DNA from: Schlegelella_A sp038241255
GTDB taxonomy: Bacteria; Pseudomonadota; Gammaproteobacteria; Burkholderiales; Burkholderiaceae_C
Direction: 5' to 3'
Assembly: GCA_038241255.1 (NCBI GenBank)
Contig: JBBRFW010000061.1
Location: forward strand, 1 to 21,564
Length of the DNA stretch: 21,564 nucleotides
The notes beneath the pieces were generated by a model. The model was not told the DNA's origin and ran no database searches. It worked only from the letters and a program-made list of their open reading frames with translations. The translations under genes were made by a program, and so were the position numbers. This document shows, in pieces, positions 1 to 5,969 of the stretch (its first letter is position 1; each line of letters starts with the position of its first letter).

Positions 1-142
1 GCAAGAGCAAGGGCTTGGAACATCGCCAGGCAGGTGTGATCGTCTCGCGTCAGATGAACCCGAAACCTGGCTGACCTCGCCCACCTGAACTGCCTGGGTT
101 CAGGAATGCGGTTCACGGTGCGCGGCGGACACCTTATTCCCC
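1..142 (+). ncRNA. ssrS: 6S RNA, 3' portion (5' end outside window)
   Basis: This stretch resembles the 3' half of 6S RNA, the small RNA that binds sigma-70 RNA polymerase holoenzyme and mimics an open promoter. A hairpin pairs CCTGAAC (84-90) with GTTCAGG (98-104). It lies in a segment reading CACCTGAAC...GGTTCAGG that matches the CACCTTGAACC...GGTTCAAGG block of E. coli 6S RNA, and GCGGCGG follows at 121-127, as in the E. coli 3' closing stem. In betaproteobacteria 6S RNA commonly lies between zapA and an EVE-domain gene, and an EVE gene does follow here. The 5' half and the closing-stem partner are outside the window, so fold and exact ends cannot be confirmed. The 3' end given is approximate. 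Confidence 0.68.
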
Positions 143-158
143 CGGACGCGGTCGCCCG

Positions 159-623
159 ATGCGCTACTGGTTGATGAAGAGCGAGCCGAGCGAGTGCTCG
201 GTTGACGACGCGGCGGCAGCGCCGAACGCCACCGTGCCCTGGGTCGGCGTGCGCAACTTCCAGGCGCGCAACTTCATGAAAAACGACATGTCGCCCGGCG
301 ACGGCGTCCTCTTCTACCACTCGTCGTGCCCGGAGCCGGGAATCGCCGGCCTGGCCGAGGTCGCGTCGACCCCCTACCCCGACGCGACGCAGTTCGACCC
401 GAAGAGCCACTACTTCGACACCAAGTCGCGCGCCGAAAAGCCGCGCTGGTACCACGTCGACGTCAAGGTCGTGAAGAAAACGCGCCTGCTCTCGCTCGCC
501 GAGATGCGCGCCGCGAGCGACCTGGCGACAATGCGCGTGCTTGCGCGCGGCAACCGGCTGTCGATCACACCGGTGAGCGACGCGGAGTGGCAAGCCGTGA
601 CAGGCCGCCTCGAACCCACCTGA
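159..623 (+). CDS. EVE-domain (PUA-like) protein
   Basis: A 154-residue protein that is essentially one EVE domain, a PUA-like fold related to human thymocyte nuclear protein 1 and to YTH domains, which read modified bases. Visible family motifs are the N-terminal MRYWLMKSEP, WVGVRNFQARNFM (residues 28-40), FYHSSC (52-57), GIAGLAEV (61-68) and RWYHVDV (96-102). The C-terminal part carries the usual RLSITPV-x-x-x-EW pattern. The start fits because the family begins with this Y-W-L-M-K-S-E-P strand, although no clear ribosome binding site precedes it. It lies directly downstream of the 6S RNA, a common betaproteobacterial arrangement that may give co-transcription. The ligand is unknown. Modified DNA or RNA bases are the family expectation rather than something the sequence proves. 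Confidence 0.9.
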   Translation: MRYWLMKSEPSECSVDDAAAAPNATVPWVGVRNFQARNFMKNDMSPGDGVLFYHSSCPEPGIAGLAEVASTPYPDATQFDPKSHYFDTKSRAEKPRWYHVDVKVVKKTRLLSLAEMRAASDLATMRVLARGNRLSITPVSDAEWQAVTGRLEPT

Positions 624-631
624 CCCGCCGA

Positions 632-646
632 CGTGCCTCTGGCACG
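632..646 (+). terminator. Small hairpin after the EVE gene (weak terminator candidate)
   Basis: CGTGCC (632-637) pairs with GGCACG (641-646) around a TCT loop, nine bases after the EVE stop codon. No T-run follows, only CCTCTCGCAT, so intrinsic termination would be weak. It could instead be an mRNA 3'-end stabiliser. Confidence 0.3.
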
Positions 647-670
647 CCTCTCGCATAGACCGGATCGGTC

Positions 671-1636
671 ATGGGCATTGCCAGCTACATCAAGGTCATC
701 GGCCGCGGCCGGGACGGCGCGCGCGCTCTCGATCGCGAGCAAGCACGCGACCTGATGGAGCAGGTGCTCGACGGTCGCGTCAGCGATCTCGAGATCGGCG
801 CGTTCGCGCTGGCGATGCGGATCAAGGGAGAGACCGTCGCCGAACTCGCCGGTTTTCACGACGCGGTGGCGGCGCGCTGCATCGCCATCGCCATCGGACG
901 GCCGACGGTAATCCTGCCGTCGTACAACGGCTCGCGACGGCTGCCCAACCTCACCGCGCTGTTGGCGATGCTGCTCGCCCAGCACGACCTGCCGGTGCTC
1001 GTCCACGGCCCGGCGTGCGACGCGACGCGCGTGACGACCGCGGCGATCTTCCGCGACCTCGGCCTCACCTGTGCGAACGACGGCGAAGACATCGCCGCCG
1101 GCTGGAAGCGGAGCGAGCCGGCGTTCATCCGCACCGAGGCGCTTTGCCCGCCGCTGGCGCGCCTGCTCGCGGTGCGCGACGTCGTCGGCGTCCGCAATTC
1201 GGGCCACACCGTCGCCAAGCTGCTCCGCGCGTGCCGCGGAGCGCCGACGCTGCGCGTCGTCAACCACACCCATCCCGACTACGGCGCGCTGATTGCCGGC
1301 TTTCTCGCCGAGACGGCTGCCGACGCCATCCTCATGCGCGGCACCGAAGGCGAGCCGGTTGCGGATGCACGGCGGCTGCAGCGGCTCGACGTCTACATTG
1401 CCGGCATCGCGCGGCCCGATCTTTCGCTGCCCGCGCAGGAGGGCGTGTTGACCCGGGCACCGGCACTGCCCGTAAGCACCGACGCGGCGACAACGGCAAG
1501 CGCGATCCAGGCCATCGTCAGCGGCGCGATGCCCGCGCCGGCGCCGATCGCTGCCCAGGTGGCGTGCATCCTTCGCGTCATCGACGCCCTGGCCATCCCC
1601 AGGGGGGAGACGGCGGCGCAGATCGCCGCGCAATAA
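671..1636 (+). CDS. ybiB: DNA-binding protein YbiB / TrpD2 family
   Basis: A 321-residue protein with the fold of anthranilate phosphoribosyltransferase (glycosyltransferase family 3 helical domain, then a phosphoribosyltransferase-like domain). It belongs to the YbiB/TrpD2 branch, which binds nucleic acids without sequence specificity instead of making tryptophan. The N-terminal block MGIASYIKVIGRGRDGAR leads into the helical domain (about 20-70, with the I-G-A-F-A-L-A-M-R-I-K-G-E-T motif). Then come PSYNGSRRLPNLT (83-95) and RNSGHTVAKLLRAC (175-188), both typical of this subfamily, whereas true TrpD would show GTGGD instead. Length matches E. coli YbiB (about 320). E. coli ybiB is linked to the SOS response; no LexA box was recognised here. 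The start ATG lies directly after a 13-base inverted repeat and has no clear Shine-Dalgarno site. Confidence 0.88.
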   Translation: MGIASYIKVIGRGRDGARALDREQARDLMEQVLDGRVSDLEIGAFALAMRIKGETVAELAGFHDAVAARCIAIAIGRPTVILPSYNGSRRLPNLTALLAMLLAQHDLPVLVHGPACDATRVTTAAIFRDLGLTCANDGEDIAAGWKRSEPAFIRTEALCPPLARLLAVRDVVGVRNSGHTVAKLLRACRGAPTLRVVNHTHPDYGALIAGFLAETAADAILMRGTEGEPVADARRLQRLDVYIAGIARPDLSLPAQEGVLTRAPALPVSTDAATTASAIQAIVSGAMPAPAPIAAQVACILRVIDALAIPRGETAAQIAAQ

Positions 1637-1684
1637 TTTGCGCGCATCGACGGGCGGCCGTCGCTCTCCAGGGTCGCCACGAAC

Positions 1685-2812
1685 ATGAAGCAGCACATCG
1701 ACAAGCTGAACCGCCTGAGCGAATCGCACGGCGCGCTGCAGCCCGGCAAGGACATGGTCTCCGGCGTGATCGCGCTCATGCTGGCTGCGCTCTGCTTCCT
1801 CGGCGTGCTCGCCTTCCACTTTCCCGAGTACCTGACGACGCCTGAGCTGAGGAAGTCCTACAACGTAGACGTCATGCGCCTGCTGCTGTTCTGGTCGCTG
1901 GTGCTGTCGGGCGCGCTCGCGCTCTTCAACGTCGTGCGCAGCCGGGCGCGCTGGCTCGCGCTCGCCGCGTTCGTGCTGATCGGCGCTTCGCTCGCGCTCG
2001 GCGGCCACGAGGTGCCCGTCAACGACTTCGCCGACAACACTCCCTACATCGGCATCGACTGGTTCATCCTCGACCTGCTCGGCTCGACGCTGATCTTCGT
2101 CTTCATCGAGAAGGCATTTGCGCTCCGCAAGGACCAGCCGGTGTTCCGCCCCGAGTGGCAGACCGACTTCCACCACTTCCTCGTCAACCACATGATCGTG
2201 GGCTTCGTCCTGCTCGCGACGAACCTGCTCGTCCACAAGCTGTTCGATTGGGCCGCCAAGGACGGCATCCGGGCCTGGGTGCAGGGCCTGCCCTTCTTCA
2301 TCGCGCTGTTCCTGATCGTGCTCGTCGCGGACCTGGTGCAGTATTGGACGCACCGCGCCTATCACGAGGTGCCCGCGCTCTGGCGCCTGCACGCGGTGCA
2401 CCACAGCGTCAAGTGCATGGACTGGTTGGCGGGCTCACGCCAGCACATCCTCGAGCTGATCGTCACCCGCACGCTTTTGCTCGCGCCGACCTTCGTGCTC
2501 GGCTTCAGCAAGGAAGTCATCGACGCCTACATCGTGATCGTCGGCTTCCAGGCGGTCTTCAACCACGCCAACGTGAGCGTGCGGCTCGGGCCGCTGCGCA
2601 ATGTGATCGTCACGCCGAACTTCCACCACTGGCACCATTCGGCCGACGCCGAGGGCATCGACCGCAACGACGCGGCGCACTTCCTCGACTGCGCGTTCGG
2701 CACCGCGCACAGGGCCAACCGCACGTGGCCGAACGGATACGGCGTGGTCGGCGACTACGTGCCGAACGGCTTCTTCAAGCAGCTCGCCTTTCCGTTCGTC
2801 TGGAAGGGCTGA
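1685..2812 (+). CDS. Sterol desaturase / fatty acid hydroxylase family membrane protein
   Basis: A 375-residue integral membrane protein of the fatty acid hydroxylase superfamily, di-iron enzymes that hydroxylate or desaturate lipid substrates. The histidine clusters expected to bind iron are HRAYH (223-227), HAVHH (236-240) and HHWHH (314-318), in the normal order and spacing. Hydrophobic stretches at about 25-45, 63-80, 88-105, 125-142, 165-185 and 203-220 suggest several membrane spans before the catalytic region. That leaves a long N-terminal membrane part of about 200 residues ahead of the first histidine box. The gene sits 48 bases after ybiB and 18 bases before the YhiN-type gene, so co-transcription is likely. 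The substrate cannot be read from sequence. Hopanoid, sterol, fatty acid or ornithine-lipid hydroxylation are all possible, and no lipid-synthesis gene adjoins it. Confidence 0.87.
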   Translation: MKQHIDKLNRLSESHGALQPGKDMVSGVIALMLAALCFLGVLAFHFPEYLTTPELRKSYNVDVMRLLLFWSLVLSGALALFNVVRSRARWLALAAFVLIGASLALGGHEVPVNDFADNTPYIGIDWFILDLLGSTLIFVFIEKAFALRKDQPVFRPEWQTDFHHFLVNHMIVGFVLLATNLLVHKLFDWAAKDGIRAWVQGLPFFIALFLIVLVADLVQYWTHRAYHEVPALWRLHAVHHSVKCMDWLAGSRQHILELIVTRTLLLAPTFVLGFSKEVIDAYIVIVGFQAVFNHANVSVRLGPLRNVIVTPNFHHWHHSADAEGIDRNDAAHFLDCAFGTAHRANRTWPNGYGVVGDYVPNGFFKQLAFPFVWKG

Positions 2813-2830
2813 GCGCGACCTCGCGCGCTC

Positions 2831-4048
2831 GTGCGATTCGACGTCGCCATCGTCGGCGCCGGTGCCGCGGGGCTGCATTGCGCCGCCATCGCCGGCCAGC
2901 TCGGTTGCTCGGTCGTCCTGCTCGACCATGCCGAGAAGGTGGCGGAGAAGATACGCATCTCGGGCGGCGGCCGCTGCAACTTCACCAACCGCGAGGTCGG
3001 CCCCACCAATTTCGACTCGGCCAATCCTGACTTCTGCCGCTCGGCGCTGGCGCGCTACACGGCGCGCGATTTCATCGATCTCGTCGAGCGGCACGGCATC
3101 GCCTGGCACGAGAAGCACAAGGGGCAGCTCTTCTGCGACGGCTCGAGCGCTCGGATCATCGCCATGCTGCTCGCCGAATGCGGCGATGGCGGCGTCGAGC
3201 GCTGGCAACCGTGCCGGGTCGAATCCGTCCGCACCGGCGCCGCCGGATTCGAGCTCGACACCGCGCGCGGGTGGGTCGTGTCGAAACGCCTGGTGGTCGC
3301 CACCGGCGGTCTCTCGATCCCCAAGATCGGCGCCAGCGAGTGGGGCTACGTGCTCGCGCGCCGCCTCGGTCACCGCATCGTCGAGCCGCGGCCTGGCCTC
3401 GTGCCCTTCGTCGGCGAAGGCCGCGACTGGGCGCCGTTCGCCGCCCTCGCCGGCGTGTCGCTGCCGGTGCGCATCGAGGCCGGTCGCGGGGCGCGGCGGG
3501 CCTCGTTCCTCGATGATCTTCTCTTCACCCACCGCGGCCTGAGCGGCCCGGCGGCCTTGCAGGCGTCGACGTACTGGCGTCCGGGCGAGGCGATCGTGGT
3601 CGATCTCGCACCCGGTATCGACCTCCCTGCCGCCTTTCGTGACGCCAGGTCTTCGCGGCGACGCCTGGCCGCCGTCCTCGCCGACGTCCTGCCGCGCCGG
3701 CTCGCGGACGCCTGGCTCGCGGTCGGATCCATCGCCGACCGGCCCGTCGCCGAGATGCGCGACCGCGACCTGGCGGCGCTGGCCGCCGGCTTGCATGCCT
3801 GGGCGCCGACGCCGACTGGCACCGAGGGCTACCGCAAGGCCGAGGTCACCGCCGGCGGGGTCGACACGCGCGACCTCGACTCGCGCAGCTGCGAAAGCCG
3901 GCGCGTCCCGGGCCTGCATTTCATCGGCGAGGTGGTCGACGTCACCGGCTGGCTGGGCGGCTACAACTTCCAGTGGGCGTGGGCGAGCGCGGCCGCCTGT
4001 GCCCGGGCGCTTGCGGCAAATTGCTCCACCGGGCGTCACGGGCTATAA
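2831..4048 (+). CDS. HI0933/YhiN-family flavoprotein (NAD(P)/FAD-dependent oxidoreductase)
   Basis: A 405-residue flavoprotein of the HI0933/YhiN family (BaiN-like). The N-terminal Rossmann dinucleotide-binding motif VAIVGAGAAG has glycines at 9, 11 and 14. It is followed by the family signature SGGGRCNFTN (44-53). The C-terminus carries EVVDVTGWLGGYNFQWAW (from residue 367), the other diagnostic block, which closes the FAD site. Length is normal. The start used is GTG at 2831, because the first strand of the Rossmann fold begins two codons later and no earlier in-frame start fits. The biochemical role of most members is unknown; some gut-bacterial BaiN proteins act in bile-acid dehydroxylation. 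The last codons and the TAA stop overlap the rpsU promoter. Confidence 0.9.
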   Translation: MRFDVAIVGAGAAGLHCAAIAGQLGCSVVLLDHAEKVAEKIRISGGGRCNFTNREVGPTNFDSANPDFCRSALARYTARDFIDLVERHGIAWHEKHKGQLFCDGSSARIIAMLLAECGDGGVERWQPCRVESVRTGAAGFELDTARGWVVSKRLVVATGGLSIPKIGASEWGYVLARRLGHRIVEPRPGLVPFVGEGRDWAPFAALAGVSLPVRIEAGRGARRASFLDDLLFTHRGLSGPAALQASTYWRPGEAIVVDLAPGIDLPAAFRDARSSRRRLAAVLADVLPRRLADAWLAVGSIADRPVAEMRDRDLAALAAGLHAWAPTPTGTEGYRKAEVTAGGVDTRDLDSRSCESRRVPGLHFIGEVVDVTGWLGGYNFQWAWASAAACARALAANCSTGRHGL

Positions 4049-4049
4049 T
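4021..4049 (+). promoter_or_regulatory. rpsU promoter
   Basis: A perfect sigma-70 -10 box TATAAT lies at 4044-4049, with a partial -35 TTGCTC at 4021-4026 and a 17-base spacer. Transcription would begin near 4056, giving a leader of about 25 bases before the rpsU ATG at 4081. The TAA stop of the upstream flavoprotein gene (4046-4048) lies inside the -10 box, so the promoter overlaps the end of the preceding gene. Confidence 0.72.
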
Positions 4050-4080
4050 GTTGGTCTTTCCGCAATTCCAGCCAGATTAG

Positions 4081-4293
4081 ATGACCACCGTTCGCGTCAA
4101 GGAAAACGAGCCGTTCGACGTCGCTCTTCGCCGCTTCAAGCGCACCATCGAGAAGCTCGGCCTGCTGACCGACCTGCGTGCCCGCGAGTTCTACGAGAAG
4201 CCCACCGCCGAGCGCAAGCGCAAGAAGGCCGCGGCCGTGAAGCGGCATTTCAAGCGCGTGCGCAGCATGCAGTTGCCGAAGAAGCTGTTCTAG
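4081..4293 (+). CDS. rpsU: 30S ribosomal protein bS21
   Basis: A 70-residue, very basic protein that matches bS21 over its whole length. It has the N-terminal VRVKENEPFDVALRRFKR block, the EFYEKP segment and an Arg/Lys-rich tail (KRKKAAAVKRHFKR). bS21 sits on the 30S platform near the anti-Shine-Dalgarno end of 16S rRNA and supports initiation. The gene has its own promoter immediately upstream and a GC-rich hairpin 25 bases downstream. No Shine-Dalgarno sequence is visible before the ATG (the bases are CCAGATTAG). In many proteobacteria rpsU heads a unit with dnaG and rpoD, often with yqeY between in betaproteobacteria. Here yqeY follows but dnaG does not. Confidence 0.97.
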   Translation: MTTVRVKENEPFDVALRRFKRTIEKLGLLTDLRAREFYEKPTAERKRKKAAAVKRHFKRVRSMQLPKKLF

Positions 4294-4317
4294 GATCGTC
4301 TTCGATCGACCGCGTCC

Positions 4318-4340
4318 GAAGCCCGCCGCCCGCGGGCTTC
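4318..4340 (+). terminator. Hairpin after rpsU (terminator or attenuator)
   Basis: GAAGCCCGC (4318-4326) pairs perfectly with GCGGGCTTC (4332-4340) around a five-base loop, a 9-bp GC-rich stem 25 bases after the rpsU stop. The following bases, GTCGCTTTC, are only mildly T-rich, so termination is probably partial. That would let some transcripts continue into the yqeY-type gene, in keeping with the much higher need for bS21. Confidence 0.6.
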
Positions 4341-4372
4341 GTCGCTTTCGACAAGGCCTCGCCGGAGTGCCC

Positions 4373-4819
4373 ATGAGCCTGAAGGACCGCATCACCGACG
4401 ACATGAAGGCCGCCATGCGCGCCAAGGACGCGGCGCGCCTGCTCGCGATCCGCGGCCTGCTCGCGGCCATCAAGCAGCGCGAGGTCGACGAGCGGATCGT
4501 CCTCGACGACGGCGCCGTCGTCGCCATCGTCGACAAGCTCGTCAAGCAGAGGAAGGACTCGATCGAGCAGTTCACCGCCGGCGGCCGCCAGGACCTGGTC
4601 GACAAGGAACGCGCCGAGTTGCAGGTGCTCGAGAACTACCTCCCTGCGCGTCTCGGCGCCGATGCGATCGCGAGCGAGGTCGCCGCGCTCGTCGCCGAAA
4701 CCGGCGCCCGCGGGGCCGCCGACATGGGCAAGGTGATGGCGGCCGCGAAGGCGCGCTTCGCCGGCCGCGCCGAGATGGGACTGGTGTCGGCAGCGGTGAA
4801 GACGGCGCTCGCGCGCTGA
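4373..4819 (+). CDS. yqeY: GatB/YqeY domain protein
   Basis: A 148-residue YqeY-family protein, a stand-alone version of the helical C-terminal domain of the GatB subunit of Asp/Glu-tRNA amidotransferase. The N-terminus MSLKDRITDDMKAAMRAKD is the typical opening helix. The middle has the IKQREVDER and LVKQRKDSIEQF segments, then ENYLPARL, and the C-terminal half shows the GKVMAAAKARFAGRAEMG region. The ATG at 4373 was preferred over the in-frame GTG at 4367 because GGAG at 4364-4367 lies five bases ahead of it and because family members begin with M-S-L-K. The cellular role is not established, though a tRNA-related function is suggested by the fold. It follows rpsU, its usual neighbour in betaproteobacteria. 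Confidence 0.93.
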   Translation: MSLKDRITDDMKAAMRAKDAARLLAIRGLLAAIKQREVDERIVLDDGAVVAIVDKLVKQRKDSIEQFTAGGRQDLVDKERAELQVLENYLPARLGADAIASEVAALVAETGARGAADMGKVMAAAKARFAGRAEMGLVSAAVKTALAR

Positions 4820-4857
4820 CCTGCGCTCGCTCGCGACCTGTCCGAGCACTTGCCGCC

Positions 4858-5205
4858 GTGACCCTGATCGTCCGCCCGGTGTCGAGCGACGTCTCCGTCG
4901 CCGCGCAGCTCGGCCCCGAAGCGATGGCCGAAGCGGCGGCGGCGGGCTTTCGCAGCATCGTTAACAACCGCCCCGACTTCGAAGGCGGCCCGACCCAGCC
5001 CACCTCGGCGAGCGTCGAGGCGGCGGCGCGCGCCGCCGGGCTCGAGTACGCGTGGCTGCCGGTCGCGCCGACCCTGCAAAGCGAAGACGAGATCGCCCGC
5101 TTCGCGCATCTGCTGACGACGCTGCCGCGGCCGATCCTCGCGTTCTGCCGCTCAGGCACGCGCTCGGGCAAGCTCTTCAGCGCGGCGACCGCAGCGCGGC
5201 CCTGA
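4858..5205 (+). CDS. DUF442 / TIGR01244-type putative sulfurtransferase or phosphatase
   Basis: A 115-residue protein of the DUF442 (beta-lactamase-hydrolase-like, TIGR01244) family, with a small dual-specificity-phosphatase-like fold. The N-terminal half contains the usual FRSIVNNRPDFE segment (31-42) and GLEYAWLPV (61-69). The active-site loop is FCRSGTRSG, with Cys97 and Arg102. The C-R-x-G-x-R pattern is six residues long, as in rhodanese sulfurtransferases, while classical Cys phosphatases use C-x5-R. Relatives fused to or next to sulfide and persulfide enzymes suggest sulfur handling, but no such gene is nearby. The start is GTG at 4858, supported by the family's opening strand. The C-terminus is short, ending soon after the catalytic loop helix. 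Function is inferred from family only. Confidence 0.78.
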   Translation: MTLIVRPVSSDVSVAAQLGPEAMAEAAAAGFRSIVNNRPDFEGGPTQPTSASVEAAARAAGLEYAWLPVAPTLQSEDEIARFAHLLTTLPRPILAFCRSGTRSGKLFSAATAARP

Positions 5206-5211
5206 CGCCGC

Positions 5212-5230
5212 GTGCCGCGCTTCGCGGCAC
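5212..5230 (+). terminator. Hairpin after the DUF442 gene
   Basis: GTGCCGCG (5212-5219) and CGCGGCAC (5223-5230) form a perfect 8-bp stem with a three-base loop, six bases after the DUF442 stop. Only CTAGGAGTTT follows, a weak T-tract. It is a plausible end for the rpsU-yqeY-DUF442 transcript. The rest of the 146-base gap before the TRAP genes holds a nested GC-rich inverted repeat (5292-5325). Confidence 0.45.
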
Positions 5231-5351
5231 CTAGGAGTTTCCCGATCGGACGACGAGCGACGTCGGCACCTCGGCGAGCGCAGATACATTAGGCGGCGCT
5301 TCGCGGGCGGTTCCGCCGAGCCGCCGACTCCTTTACCTCGACGGAGATGCC

Positions 5352-5969
5352 GTGGCGTCCTTGCTCGCCCTCTCGCGAATGATCGATCGCCTCAGCGAGT
5401 GGATCGGCCGCTGGGTCGCCTGGCTGGTGCTCGGCGCAGTGCTCATCAGCGCGATCAACGCGACGGTGCGCAAGCTGTTCGACACCAGCTCGAACGCGTA
5501 CCTCGAGATCCAGTGGTACCTGTTTGCGGCGGTGTTCCTGCTCGCCGCCGGATATACGTTGCTGCGCCAGGAGCACGTCAAGATCGACGTGCTCTCCGGG
5601 CGCCTTTCCAAGCGAACCCAGATCTGGATCGACATCGCCGGTCTCGTTCTGTTCGTGGTGCCCCTGGTGTACACGGTCGTCCAGCTTTCGTTTCCGCTCG
5701 CCGTCCGCGCCTATGAAATGAAGGAATATTCGCAAAACGCCGGCGGCCTGATCCGCTGGCCGGTGTTCGCGCTCCTCCCGCTCGGCTTCGTGCTGCTCGG
5801 CATCCAGGCCGTGTCGGAGCTCATCAAGCGGATCGCCTTCCTGCGCGGCCTCATTGCCGATCCGACGCAGAAGAGACAAGTCAAAAGCGCTGAGGAAGAG
5901 CTCGCCGAGTTTCTCCTCCAGAAGGAGATGGCGGAGGGCGACAGCGCTGCACCGGTGGGCAAGCCATGA
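5352..5969 (+). CDS. TRAP transporter small permease subunit (DctQ/TakQ type)
   Basis: A 205-residue small membrane subunit of a tripartite ATP-independent periplasmic (TRAP) transporter. Four hydrophobic spans are visible at about 21-38, 52-71, 91-113 and 136-156, the DctQ layout. The segment NAYLEIQWYLFAAVFLLA (48-65) is typical of the alpha-keto-acid/mannitol-type branch. It pairs with the large permease to form the Na+-coupled inner-membrane unit fed by the periplasmic binding protein. The GTG start at 5352 was chosen because GGAG (5343-5346) lies five bases upstream; an ATG at 5379 is an alternative. A charged cytoplasmic tail of about 45 residues follows the last span. The stop overlaps the start of the large subunit gene by four bases (ATGA), so the two are translationally coupled. 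Confidence 0.92.
   Translation: MASLLALSRMIDRLSEWIGRWVAWLVLGAVLISAINATVRKLFDTSSNAYLEIQWYLFAAVFLLAAGYTLLRQEHVKIDVLSGRLSKRTQIWIDIAGLVLFVVPLVYTVVQLSFPLAVRAYEMKEYSQNAGGLIRWPVFALLPLGFVLLGIQAVSELIKRIAFLRGLIADPTQKRQVKSAEEELAEFLLQKEMAEGDSAAPVGKP

Noticed and set aside
410..2404. A 664-codon open frame on the minus strand across the EVE, ybiB and sterol-desaturase genes
   Set aside because: It is antisense to three well-supported genes, is rich in Arg, Glu, His and Asp with low complexity, and has no recognisable domain. Long open antisense frames are expected at this GC content.
2435..4039. A 534-codon minus-strand frame opposite the flavoprotein gene
   Set aside because: Same composition effect; the plus-strand protein has clear FAD motifs.
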